DNA from: a virus
Direction: 5' to 3' (one strand)
DNA length: 21,401 nucleotides
Virus record (IMG/VR): IMGVR_UViG_3300037585_001939
Location: 1-21,401 of that record
Below are positions 6,285 to 13,962 of the stretch, one piece after another. The first letter of the stretch is position 1; each line of letters opens with the position of its first letter. The translations under genes were made by a program, and so were the position numbers. The notes under the pieces were generated by a model. That model did no database searches, was not told the DNA's origin, and saw nothing but the letters and a program-made list of their open reading frames with translations.

Positions 6285-6467
6285 ATGCACAAGAAAACTA
6301 AAGGATATGCTAGCGGTGGTATGGTCAAATCCAAAGGCATGAAAAAAGGTGGCATGATGAAATCAAAGGGCATGAAAAAAGGCGGTGCGATGAAATCTAA
6401 AGGCTACAAAAAAGGCGGAAAAATAAGCACAAAAGGTTACAAGAAGGGCGGAAAAGTAAGTAAGTAG
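6285..6467 (+). CDS. Gly/Lys repeat protein (60 aa)
   Basis: ATG 6285 behind TTAGGAGC. Apart from the Met, the protein is built of five 11-residue repeats: a degenerate first unit (HKKTKGYASGG) and four of the form x-x-K-S-K-G-(M/Y)-K-K-G-G, ending KVSK. There is no acidic residue at all. It is expected to be disordered or to wrap nucleic acid. The gene closes the basic cassette, and its TAG overlaps the GTG start of the next gene by one base. Low-complexity genes are often mis-called, but the good ribosome-binding site and the conserved period support this one. Confidence 0.8.
   Translation: MHKKTKGYASGGMVKSKGMKKGGMMKSKGMKKGGAMKSKGYKKGGKISTKGYKKGGKVSK
6288..6452 (+). repeat. five 33-bp coding repeats
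   Basis: Five consecutive 33-bp units encode 11-residue Lys/Gly repeats in the 60-aa protein. The last four (6321-6452) are clear; the first is degenerate. The register is exact, with no frame loss, pointing to in-frame duplication. Confidence 0.75.
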
Positions 6468-7141
6468 TGTCTTATTTATACAGTAATATCCCACACTTTA
6501 AGTGTTGGGTGAGAAGAGAGTACACACATAACCATGAGCAATATCATGGTGAGTTTTTGCACGCTATGGCTATAGGCGTTACTACTATGCCAAATCGTTG
6601 CTTAGGATTTCATTTAATCTTTACTGGCATAGAAGCAGACGGTGAGCCTGAAGATACAGCACACGGTGGAGCTATGTGGGCAAGAATGCCGATAACCGCT
6701 TTGGTTGCAGACACACCATTTGAAGAATGGGCAGAACCTATGGCAGTACATGATGCACAACCATGGGATTGTTCATCACATCATAACTCTGTTTATGTTA
6801 TAGATAGAGCAACACCCTGCCCTTGGCTTGCAAAAATAGATGGTAAGATGTTTCCTGCGAAGTATTATTTCACTGTAGATTATGCAGAAAGCGAAATAGC
6901 TGATGATCCTGCACAACACAAAAGCAGTCATGTATTAGAGTTATTAGACGCAGGTGAATGGACTGGAAATATCGTAGCGTTGCCCAATAATAGGGTAAGA
7001 GTTACACACCCTGCTTGGTTTGAAACAGGCAGTGATGCACCCGATTTTAAACCTTCTGCACATATACATTACTCTAAATCTGATTTAGACTATACATTAG
7101 ATGTAAATCGAGTTTTCGATAATTTATACAACGAGGATTAG
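6467..7141 (+). CDS. conserved late protein of unknown function (224 aa)
   Basis: The start is GTG 6467 overlapping the preceding TAG by one base, with no better start upstream. The protein reads MSYLYSNIPHFKCWVRREYT, HGEFLHAMAIGV and RCLGFHLIFTG, followed by a Trp/His/Pro-rich central part (MWARMPITALV, EEWAEPMAVHDAQPWDCSSH). It is globular, mixed alpha/beta, with many His (at least ten) and five Cys. Similar proteins occur in the late regions of marine podovirus-like phages (memory), without a known function. Its position between basic proteins and connector genes suggests a virion or assembly role. Confidence 0.8.
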   Translation: MSYLYSNIPHFKCWVRREYTHNHEQYHGEFLHAMAIGVTTMPNRCLGFHLIFTGIEADGEPEDTAHGGAMWARMPITALVADTPFEEWAEPMAVHDAQPWDCSSHHNSVYVIDRATPCPWLAKIDGKMFPAKYYFTVDYAESEIADDPAQHKSSHVLELLDAGEWTGNIVALPNNRVRVTHPAWFETGSDAPDFKPSAHIHYSKSDLDYTLDVNRVFDNLYNED

Positions 7142-7143
7142 GC

Positions 7144-7836
7144 GTGGCAACTTCAGGAAGTAAAAACTTTGAGCTAGATGTAGCTGAATACATAGAAGAA
7201 GCATTTGAAAGATGCGGTCTTGAGCTACGCACAGCATACGATTTAAAAACAGCAAAACGCAGTTTAAATTTATTGTTGGCTGAATGGGCTAACCGTGGTT
7301 TGAATCAATGGACTATTTCACAAACATCTATTGCTTTAACACAGGGAACAAGTTCTTACAGCCTTGACTCAACAAATCCAAGTGCTGTGATTGATGTATT
7401 GGATGCGTTTATTAGAAGAACAACCAATGGCACTCCAAGTGATTTACAAATGAATCAAATATCAAGAAGCGAATATGCAGCTGTTCCTGATAAAACTGCA
7501 CAAGGCAGACCATCTCAATATTTTGTAGACAAACAAATTACACCAACCATTTATCTCTATAACACACCTGAGAACTCAACAGACGTTCTTTATGTAAATA
7601 GAATTATGCGTATGGATGATGTAGACGCATCAACCGATACCTTACAAATGCCTTTTAGGTTCTATCCTTGCCTTAGTGCAGGATTGGCTTACTATCTATC
7701 CTTAAAAAAAGCTCCTGAAAGAACGGGCATGTTAAAACAACTCTATGAAGAAGAGTTTGAAAGAGCTTTGAGTCAAGATGAAGATAGAGCATCGTTTAGA
7801 GCAACCCCTGATACTAGGGCATACGATTACGCATAA
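7144..7836 (+). CDS. head-tail connector / tail accessory protein (P22 gp4-like, tentative)
   Basis: A 230-aa protein with GTG start at 7144, two bases after the previous stop. The N-terminal helical half (FELDVAEYIEEAFERCGLEL, LNLLLAEWANRGLNQWTIS) is followed by a strand TQGTSSYSL and a C-terminal helical region (CLSAGLAYYLSLKKAPER). The combination L-L-x-E-W-x-N-R-G-L-N-x-W and T-Q-G-x-x-x-Y-x-L is typical of connector/adaptor proteins in marine podoviruses, which extend the portal and hold packaged DNA. Assignment to the P22 gp4 type is by analogy. The gene ends in a TAATG overlap with the zinc-ribbon gene. Confidence 0.6.
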   Translation: MATSGSKNFELDVAEYIEEAFERCGLELRTAYDLKTAKRSLNLLLAEWANRGLNQWTISQTSIALTQGTSSYSLDSTNPSAVIDVLDAFIRRTTNGTPSDLQMNQISRSEYAAVPDKTAQGRPSQYFVDKQITPTIYLYNTPENSTDVLYVNRIMRMDDVDASTDTLQMPFRFYPCLSAGLAYYLSLKKAPERTGMLKQLYEEEFERALSQDEDRASFRATPDTRAYDYA

Positions 7837-8543
7837 TGGCATTCGCATCGGAAAAGAATGCGTATGGTATCTGTGATAGATGTGGTTTTAGGTATGGCTT
7901 GCGTGAACTAAGAAAAGAATGGAATGGATACAGAACCTGTCCTGAATGTTATGAGCCAAAGCATCCACAACTTGATGTAAAAAGAAATCTTGCTGATCCT
8001 GAAGCCTTAAACAATCCAAGAGTTGATACAAGCGTAGTGCCTAGAAATTTTACGGTTTATACAAACTGGGACTTGGGCATTATAGGTACAGCACTTACAA
8101 CTCCTAACGCTTTAAGTTCGTCTCTCGGAACCATTACAATTACGGGTGCTACTGGGTCAACTCCATCTCCATCTCCGAGTCCTACCCCGTCACCAACACC
8201 CTCACCTTCGTACACAACATACACGGTAACCGTGGCTAATTATCTTGGCTCAAACTATTTTTATATTGATGGCAGTAGAGTAGCTACTCTTAATTTAACT
8301 GAGGGACAAACATATAGATTTGATCAATCGGCAAGTAGCAACAGCAGTCATCCATTAAGATTTTCTACAACATCAGATGGTACACACAGTGGTGGGTCAG
8401 AATATACCACTGGAGTTACAACCAATGGTACAGCAGGGTCATCAGGTGCATATACACAAATAGAAGTGGCATCATCGGCTCCAACATTGTATTATTATTG
8501 TACCAATCACTCAGGCATGGGCGGTCAAATTAACACGGTTTAA
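7836..8543 (+). CDS. zinc-ribbon / Pro-Ser linker / cupredoxin-like fusion protein
   Basis: A 235-aa protein starting in the TAATG overlap. Residues 12-40 hold a zinc-ribbon: C13-x2-C16 and C35-x2-C38 around a basic hairpin (FRYGLRELRKEWNGYRT). Residues 109-125 are a Pro-Ser/Thr linker. Residues 127-235 form a beta-rich domain: VTVANYLGSNYFYIDG, GQTYRF, SSHPLRFS (H172) and, near the end, YYYCTNHSGMGG with C222, H225 and M228. His...Cys-x2-His-x2-Met is the ligand order of type 1 copper sites in cupredoxins such as plastocyanin. Zinc-ribbon proteins and YCxNHSGMGG domains each occur in marine phages; a direct fusion is, as far as I recall, not a standard arrangement. Metal binding is predicted, not shown. 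Confidence 0.82.
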   Translation: MAFASEKNAYGICDRCGFRYGLRELRKEWNGYRTCPECYEPKHPQLDVKRNLADPEALNNPRVDTSVVPRNFTVYTNWDLGIIGTALTTPNALSSSLGTITITGATGSTPSPSPSPTPSPTPSPSYTTYTVTVANYLGSNYFYIDGSRVATLNLTEGQTYRFDQSASSNSSHPLRFSTTSDGTHSGGSEYTTGVTTNGTAGSSGAYTQIEVASSAPTLYYYCTNHSGMGGQINTV

Positions 8544-8545
8544 TC

Positions 8546-9208
8546 ATGAGCTTTACATTAACAACATTAAAAACAGCTATCCAAGATTATCTTGAGACTG
8601 ACGAAACTACTTTTGTAAATCAGCTTAATACATTTATCACACAGGGCGAAGAAAGAATATTTAAAGTAGTACAGCTACCTGATCAAAGAAAAAATGTTTC
8701 AGGTAATTTGACGGCAGATCAAAGGTTTTTAAACACGCCAACAGATTGGTTGGGTAGTTTTTCATTGGCGGTTATAGATAGTGGTAGCTATACTTACTGC
8801 GATTTTAAACATAATTCTTTTATTAAAGAATATTCATCAAGCACATCAGCAAGAGGAAAGCCAAAGTATTATTCAATATTTGATCAATCAAGCTTTGAGG
8901 TGTCACCAGTTCCTGATCAAGCCTATGATGTAGAGCTTCACTATTTAGCAAGACCAAAATCAATAACCGATGGTACTGTAGAATACAATGGTGTTAGTGC
9001 TACAACTTATTTATCCACAGAGGCTCCTGATACTCTTCTATATGCATGTTTGGTTGAAGGTGCAATATTTTTAAAACTGCCACAAGCAGAGATTGGCATA
9101 TTAGATTCTAAATTTAAAGAAGCTTTAGGTAGGCTGAAGAACTTGGGCGAGGGCAGAGATACAAGAGATGAAATGAGGTATGATTCGCTTAGAATTAATG
9201 TAACTTAA
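8546..9208 (+). CDS. phage adaptor / tail-tube-like connector protein (220 aa)
   Basis: ATG 8546. The protein has helical N-terminal segments (LTTLKTAIQDYLETDETTFV, QLNTFITQGEERIFKVVQLP), a beta-rich centre (NVSGNLTADQRFLNTPTDWL, DSGSYTYCDF, KPKYYSIFDQSSFEVSPVPD) and a helical end (PDTLLYACLVEGAIFLKLPQ, KEALGRLKNLGEGRDTRDEM). This combination (Q-L-P, D-F/W-L, P-K-Y-Y-x-x-F, A-P-D-x-L-L-Y, R-L-K-N-L-G-E-G-R-D-T) I recognise from the 'phage adaptor protein' family (DUF6682-like, from memory). It probably joins the portal complex to the tail. Confidence 0.75.
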   Translation: MSFTLTTLKTAIQDYLETDETTFVNQLNTFITQGEERIFKVVQLPDQRKNVSGNLTADQRFLNTPTDWLGSFSLAVIDSGSYTYCDFKHNSFIKEYSSSTSARGKPKYYSIFDQSSFEVSPVPDQAYDVELHYLARPKSITDGTVEYNGVSATTYLSTEAPDTLLYACLVEGAIFLKLPQAEIGILDSKFKEALGRLKNLGEGRDTRDEMRYDSLRINVT

Positions 9209-9230
9209 TTTTCTTTTTGAGAGGAGAAAA

Positions 9231-9962
9231 ATGAAGAGAATAAAAAAACTTGAAGGCAAGACCGTAGCCATTGTTGGCTTGGGTCGCAGTTGGTTTGATT
9301 ATAACTTGGCTAGATCACACGGTGATAACTTTGATGAGGTTTGGGGAATTAATGCTGTAGGCTCTGTAATATTTCATGATCGCACTTTTATGATGGACCC
9401 ACCATCTAGGTTTTTAGATACTGATGATGCAGGCGGTCAAACCAGTGGCATGAAAAGAATGCTGACTACAGGCGATAAGCCCATTTATACCTGTGAGCTT
9501 GATGAAAGAGCAAAAAATTTGGTTCTTTATCCAATAGATGAAATTGTTGCTGATCTTAATTGTTGTTATTTAAATAATACTGTTGCCTATGCAATAGCAT
9601 TTGCTTTATGGAACAGGGTGGGTACTTTAAAAATATATGGAGTGGACTTTACTTATAAAGGCAATTTACATTTTGCGGAATCGGGTAGAGCCTGTGTAGA
9701 GTTTTGGCTATCTAAATGCATGCATGCAGGAATGCAAGTGGGTGTAGCAGGATCATCAACACTGCTAGATACATGCATTGAAACAAGAGAAAAACTTTAT
9801 GGCTATCATAGATTAAAAGACCCGTTGGTTCCCTTGATGGATGGCGATAAAATGATTGTAAAAAAAATGAGTGAGCTAGCGATTAATCAATCACCAATAG
9901 AACCACAACTTATTGGAAGACATGATGATAAAACTAGCCCAGTTGAACCAAAGGAGTGGTAA
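9231..9962 (+). CDS. Rossmann-like protein, possible DUF115/MptE-type fold (243 aa)
   Basis: GAGAGGAG precedes ATG 9231. Residues 11-20 (TVAIVGLGRS) form a beta-strand plus Gly-rich loop typical of nucleotide-binding Rossmann folds. Further conserved-looking stretches are DEVWGINAVGSV, FMMDPPSRF, NNTVAYAIAFALW, LKIYGVDFTY and FAESGRACVEFWL. The arrangement recalls the DUF115 / motility accessory factor / MptE-like group (sugar- or pterin-nucleotide related), but this is a fold-level impression. In marine phages this gene is found among tail genes without a proven role. The last ~40 residues are polar. Substrate unknown. Confidence 0.75.
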   Translation: MKRIKKLEGKTVAIVGLGRSWFDYNLARSHGDNFDEVWGINAVGSVIFHDRTFMMDPPSRFLDTDDAGGQTSGMKRMLTTGDKPIYTCELDERAKNLVLYPIDEIVADLNCCYLNNTVAYAIAFALWNRVGTLKIYGVDFTYKGNLHFAESGRACVEFWLSKCMHAGMQVGVAGSSTLLDTCIETREKLYGYHRLKDPLVPLMDGDKMIVKKMSELAINQSPIEPQLIGRHDDKTSPVEPKEW

Positions 9963-10253
9963 ATGATTGAAGATACGGCTTTAGGAAACATTGGTGCGAT
10001 TGAGGTACACACCACGAATGAGGGCGGACATCCAGTAAGTTTTTGGGCTAAACTATGTGTAGATAGAATTGTTCATGTAAGTGAAGATGCTCCTGAGCAA
10101 ATACAAAAACAAGTAAAAGAGTACAAAGATAATATTGAAAAAGTTATTGAACTATATATGCAAAATGCCATAAAATCTGATAGGATTACAATTAACAATC
10201 AATTAGAAAAAGCAGGTTTTAAAGATTCTGCTGATTTAATTAGGAAACTATAA
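9963..10253 (+). CDS. small conserved hypothetical protein (96 aa)
   Basis: ATG 9963 follows the preceding TAA directly, so translation is coupled. A beta-type N-terminal part (GAIEVHTTNEGGHPVSFWAK, then CVDRIVHVSEDAPEQI) leads to two helices (KVIELYMQNAIKSDRITINN, then EKAGFKDSADLIRKL). The pattern E-V-H-T-T...A-P-x-x-I...A-I-K-S-D-R-x-T is one I recall from small proteins next to tail genes in marine phages. Function unknown; a tail-assembly helper is a guess from location. Confidence 0.8.
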   Translation: MIEDTALGNIGAIEVHTTNEGGHPVSFWAKLCVDRIVHVSEDAPEQIQKQVKEYKDNIEKVIELYMQNAIKSDRITINNQLEKAGFKDSADLIRKL

Positions 10254-10255
10254 TT

Positions 10256-10684
10256 ATGGCAATTACATCAACACTTACAACAAGCTTTAAAAAAGAGTTA
10301 CTTGAAGGTAAGCACAACTTTTTAGCGTCAGGCGGAAACTCATTTAAGCTAGCCTTGTATACAAGTTCAGCAACATTGGGTGCTACCACAACTGCTTTTA
10401 CTACAACTGGTCAAGCCAGTGGCACAAATTACACTTCAGGTGGGTCAGCTTTAACTAACATTAATCCTACAAGCTCAGGAACTACTGGTTTTACTGACTT
10501 TGCTGATTTAACTTTTGGTACAGCTACTATCACTGCGAGGGGTTGTATGATTTATAACGACACCAATGCTGACAGATCGGTAGCCACAATTGATTTTGGT
10601 GGCGACAAAACTTCAACAGCAGGTGACTTTACAATTGTATTCCCTGCGGCGGCGGCATCAACAGCTATTATCCGAATCGCTTAA
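10256..10684 (+). CDS. beta-rich virion surface protein (142 aa)
   Basis: ATG 10256 two bases after the previous stop. It is nearly all Gly/Ser/Thr/Ala/Phe with strand patterns FKLALYTSSATLGATTTAFT, SGTNYTSGGSALTNI, FADLTFGTATITARGCMIYN and FTIVFPAAAASTAIIRIA. This is a conserved small beta-sandwich protein in phage tail/head regions (from memory). Its location before the large tail protein suggests a tail or decoration component. The Cys in RGCMIYND is the only one. Confidence 0.75.
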   Translation: MAITSTLTTSFKKELLEGKHNFLASGGNSFKLALYTSSATLGATTTAFTTTGQASGTNYTSGGSALTNINPTSSGTTGFTDFADLTFGTATITARGCMIYNDTNADRSVATIDFGGDKTSTAGDFTIVFPAAAASTAIIRIA

Positions 10685-10696
10685 TAGCAATGAAAC

Positions 10697-12586
10697 ATGC
10701 CATACGCAAAGTTTCAGTTTAAAGCAGGAATTAATAGAGAGGGAACCGATTACACTAACGCAGGCGGATGGTTCAATGCGTCTTTAATTAGGTTTAGAAA
10801 AGGCTTTGTTGAAAAATTAGGTGGTTGGGCAAAAAATACTAGCAATTCATTTTTAGGAACTTGTAGAAATTTATTTGCTTGGATTTCTTTAGCAGGAACA
10901 AAATATTTATTTCTTGGCACGCATTTAAAATCTTATGTACAAGAAGGTAACAACTTCTATGACGTCACCCCAATAAGACTAACCACAAACGCAGGAGATG
11001 TTACTTTTTCTGCAAGCAATGGTGATGCAACAATTACCGTTGCAGATACAGCACACGGTGCTGTACAAAATGATTTTGTGACTTTTTCAGGTGCTAGCAG
11101 TTTAGGTGGCAATATTACAGCTACTGTACTTAATCAAGAATATCAAATTGCAACCATTGTTAATGCTAACTCCTATACGATAGAAGCCAAGGACACTAGC
11201 GGTAGCACTGTAACTGCAAATGCAAGCGATAGTGGTAATGGAGGTGGTAGCGTAGTAGGTGCTTACCAACTTAATACTGGGCTTGATAATTTTGTATCGT
11301 CAACGGGTTGGGGCATAAACGCTTGGGGTTCAACCGCTTATGGCTCTGCAAGTTCTTTAACCTTCACCAATCAACTTAGATTGTGGTCATCTGATAATTT
11401 TGGCGAAGACCTAATATTGCATCCAAGAGGCGGAGGTATTTTTTACTGGGATTCTTCAGGTGGTACATCCGCAAGAGCAGTCAATATAACATCTTTATCA
11501 GGAGCCAATCTATCTCCCACCGTTGGATTACAATCCATTGTTTCTGAAACAGACAGGCATGTATTTGTTTTAGGTGCCGATCCTCTTAATGACGCAGGAA
11601 CGGCTAGAACGGGAGCCATTGATCCTATGCTTGTGGCTTTTTCGGATCAAGAAAGCATTACTGAGTGGGAGCCAAAAACAACCAATACAGCAGGCTCGGT
11701 AAGACTTTCTGTTGGTAGTGAAATTATTGGTGGCATAAGATCAAGACAAGAAACCCTTGTATGGACTGACTCAGCTTTATATTCAATACAATTTGTTGGA
11801 CCCCCTTTAACCTTTGCAGTCAACCTACTTAATCAAGGTGTGGGTATGATCGCACCCAATGCGTGTATCAATGCACCCAATGGCGTTTACTGGATGGCTG
11901 AAGATGGTTTCTATCGTTACAACGGTAGTGTGCAAAGGCTTGAATGCACAGTATTAAGTTATGTACAAGAAAATTTAGATTTATCACAGTTATTTAAAAC
12001 ATTTGCTTTGGTTAACAAACAATACAACGAAGTTTGGTGGTTTTATCCATCAACTCAAGATAGCACTGGTGAAATATCACGCTACGTTATATACAACTAT
12101 TTAGAAAACACATGGAGCATAGGCGAGCTTGTGAGAACTGCTTGGCTTGATGAAGATGTATTTACTGTACCGCTTGCTACTAATGACAATTATCTATACA
12201 ACCAAGAAACAGGAGAAGATAATGATGGGTCTCCAATGGATAATGTCTTTATTGAAAGCTCTGATTTTGATTTGCAAGAAGGCAACGACTTTGCTTTTAT
12301 TAGCAAAATTATTCCTGATCTTAAGTTTTATGGCACTAATACAGACAGTGGTGTGCCACAAATAAACATGCAAATTAAAACAAGAAACTTTCCTGCACAA
12401 AGTTTATCAACCAAAGTGACCAAGGATGTTTCTAACAATACCAATGAATTAAATGTACGAACTAGAGCAAGACAGGCTGTGTTAAGACTGCAAAGCGATG
12501 ATGACGCAGACACAGCAAACAGACTAGGAGTGCAATGGAGACTAGGATATACTAGAATGTATATACAGCCTGATGGTAGAAGATAA
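10697..12586 (+). CDS. large tail protein, P22 gp10-like stabilisation/tail-tube protein
   Basis: At 629 aa this is the longest tail-region gene. The N-terminus (KFQFKAGINREGTDYTNAGG, WFNASLIRFRKGFVEKLGGW) is a conserved signature of gp10-like / tail-tube proteins in marine phages, with the G-x-N-R-E-G-T...R-F-R-x-G...K-x-G-G-W pattern. Residues ~100-192 look like an inserted beta domain (GDVTFSASNGDATITVADTA, then NEYQIATIVNANSYTIEA-like), similar to small FCCH/Ig-type inserts. The rest shows blade-like repeats (VWTDSALYSIQFVG, GVYWMAEDGFYRYNG, NEVWWFYPST, RYVIYNYLENTWSIGEL), as expected of a beta-propeller. It probably seals the connector after packaging. It overlaps the next gene by one base. 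Confidence 0.72.
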   Translation: MPYAKFQFKAGINREGTDYTNAGGWFNASLIRFRKGFVEKLGGWAKNTSNSFLGTCRNLFAWISLAGTKYLFLGTHLKSYVQEGNNFYDVTPIRLTTNAGDVTFSASNGDATITVADTAHGAVQNDFVTFSGASSLGGNITATVLNQEYQIATIVNANSYTIEAKDTSGSTVTANASDSGNGGGSVVGAYQLNTGLDNFVSSTGWGINAWGSTAYGSASSLTFTNQLRLWSSDNFGEDLILHPRGGGIFYWDSSGGTSARAVNITSLSGANLSPTVGLQSIVSETDRHVFVLGADPLNDAGTARTGAIDPMLVAFSDQESITEWEPKTTNTAGSVRLSVGSEIIGGIRSRQETLVWTDSALYSIQFVGPPLTFAVNLLNQGVGMIAPNACINAPNGVYWMAEDGFYRYNGSVQRLECTVLSYVQENLDLSQLFKTFALVNKQYNEVWWFYPSTQDSTGEISRYVIYNYLENTWSIGELVRTAWLDEDVFTVPLATNDNYLYNQETGEDNDGSPMDNVFIESSDFDLQEGNDFAFISKIIPDLKFYGTNTDSGVPQINMQIKTRNFPAQSLSTKVTKDVSNNTNELNVRTRARQAVLRLQSDDDADTANRLGVQWRLGYTRMYIQPDGRR

Positions 12587-12894
12587 TGGCAAAGCTATTA
12601 CCGACAAGGTTACCGCAGGCTTTAGATGAAGTAACACCTGATGTTTTTAATAGATTAGTCAGGATACTTGAGTTAAACTTAGGACAGTTCGACCCTAATC
12701 GAACCCCGCAGTTCAACCAATCCGAATTAGGTGAACTGAACTTTATAGCGGGTGATATAGTGTTTAATACGACACTAGAGATTCACCAAGCGTATGACGG
12801 GAATGCTTTTCGTGATTTATATAGTCACCAAACATATTTGAGTGGCGTGAGTGGAACAGGGGCAGTAGGCTCCGTAACAGTTACAACGAGTTAA
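12586..12894 (+). CDS. small conserved structural-like protein (102 aa)
   Basis: It starts in the TAATG overlap with the gp10-like gene. A helical N-terminus (PQALDEVTPDVFNRLVRILE) is followed by a beta-type half (DIVFNTTLEIHQAYDGNAFR, DLYSHQTYL) and a Gly/Thr/Val-rich end (GVSGTGAVGSVTVTTS) that resembles a trimeric or fibre-joining tail. Proteins with 'VFNTTLxxxQxYDGxxFRDL' motifs appear in tail regions of marine phages (memory). Likely a tail tip or fibre attachment protein; low certainty for the role. Confidence 0.75.
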   Translation: MAKLLPTRLPQALDEVTPDVFNRLVRILELNLGQFDPNRTPQFNQSELGELNFIAGDIVFNTTLEIHQAYDGNAFRDLYSHQTYLSGVSGTGAVGSVTVTTS

Positions 12895-12895
12895 T

Positions 12896-13231
12896 ATGGC
12901 AACATTAAGAGAAAGAATACAAAACCTCACACAAGATACAAGCCCAATGGGTGCCATGTCTGATACGGATAGAGAAATAGCAATGAATGCCATGCCTTCC
13001 AACCCAATGCAACCATTGGTTGATCTTGGTTTTGAAGATGAGGTCAATGTTATATTGAGCAACCCATCTGAATCTGAAATTTCAATGCAAGCACAACAAA
13101 GAATCATAAATGCAATGGGTACAGGCATGGATATAGACAACTTTCTTATGGAAGTTGTAAAGGTGGCACCTGACGAACCTGAGCTTGATACTGGTGCTGA
13201 TGGCATTATGGGTTTAATGTCAGCAGAGTAA
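12896..13231 (+). CDS. small acidic hypothetical protein (111 aa)
   Basis: ATG 12896 one base after the preceding stop. It is Met/Asp/Glu-rich, helical, with no Cys and no catalytic motif; NALEVV-type hydrophobic helices alternate with acidic loops (FEDEVNVILSNPSESEISMQ, MDIDNFLMEVVKVAPDEPEL). It is cotranslated with the 102-aa protein and precedes the oxygenase by 9 bp. Possibly a tail chaperone or minor structural protein, judged only from size, charge and location. Confidence 0.75.
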   Translation: MATLRERIQNLTQDTSPMGAMSDTDREIAMNAMPSNPMQPLVDLGFEDEVNVILSNPSESEISMQAQQRIINAMGTGMDIDNFLMEVVKVAPDEPELDTGADGIMGLMSAE

Positions 13232-13240
13232 AAAATCAAA

Positions 13241-13960
13241 ATGTTAGCAAAAAAATTAAATACAGAATATCAGCCAAAAAATTTACTGTTAACATATGCT
13301 AGTGATTGGTTTCTTGATCAGCAAGTATTAGAAAAAACCAAAGAGTCAATACCTAGCTTGTTAGACTTTTACAAGTCTGAAGGCACAGAGGATGATTTAT
13401 CTTCACCATTGCAAGCGATAATAAAAGAAAAATTAAAAGATGTTTATACCACACCTTTGTTTTCTCAAAAATTTTGCAATATATTGTTAGATGAGATTAA
13501 AAGCTTAAAGGATTTTTATGGGTTTACTCCAAACCCTGATGAAGATACTTTAAGGCAAATACCTGAGTTGGTCTTACAAGAATGTTGTCCTGATGTTTAT
13601 AATGCTTTGTTAGAGGTGGTTTTTTCTGTGGTCAATCCAATTCTTTTAAGCATATGGAATCGTCATGTTACGGGCGGTGGAATACAGATTGCTAACTACA
13701 ACCTTAAGGATAAAAAACAGGGAGCTTGGCACCATGACGCAGATGCGGATGTAAGTATAGTTGTTCCTTTAAACACAGGAGAATATGAGGGTGGTGGCAC
13801 AGAGTTTTTAAATCGAGGTGTTGTTGAGCCTATACCTAGTGGAAATGCTTTGATATTTCCAAGCTTTACACACATGCATAGAGGCTTACCAGTACAAAAT
13901 GGAAATCGATATTTGTTGGTTTTTTGGTTATCATGCAAAGAAGAAGAGGGTAAAATTTAA
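13241..13960 (+). CDS. 2-oxoglutarate/Fe(II)-dependent oxygenase (prolyl-4-hydroxylase-like)
   Basis: A 239-aa protein. The catalytic C-terminal half shows the double-stranded beta-helix motif set: iron ligands H164 and D166 in WHHDAD, the distal His in THMHRGLPV (H213), and the 2-oxoglutarate-binding Arg in NRYLLVFWL (R223). GGTEFL and PSGNALIFPS between them match the prolyl-hydroxylase subgroup. Such enzymes use O2 and 2-oxoglutarate to hydroxylate protein or small-molecule targets. The N-terminal ~130 residues are helical and unassigned. P4H-like oxygenases are known from marine phages, often near structural genes, so a virion protein is a candidate substrate (inference). Confidence 0.88.
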   Translation: MLAKKLNTEYQPKNLLLTYASDWFLDQQVLEKTKESIPSLLDFYKSEGTEDDLSSPLQAIIKEKLKDVYTTPLFSQKFCNILLDEIKSLKDFYGFTPNPDEDTLRQIPELVLQECCPDVYNALLEVVFSVVNPILLSIWNRHVTGGGIQIANYNLKDKKQGAWHHDADADVSIVVPLNTGEYEGGGTEFLNRGVVEPIPSGNALIFPSFTHMHRGLPVQNGNRYLLVFWLSCKEEEGKI

Positions 13961-13962
13961 TT

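Noticed and set aside
6490-6509. Near-palindrome CCCACACTTTAAGTGTTGGG resembling the operator boxes
   Set aside because: It lies inside the 224-aa coding frame, and AAGTGTTG or its complement also appears at 4756 and 10269 inside genes, at about the rate expected by chance.
8163-8210. CRISPR-like or tandem DNA repeat
   Set aside because: Simple coding repeat of the Pro-Ser/Thr linker without spacers.
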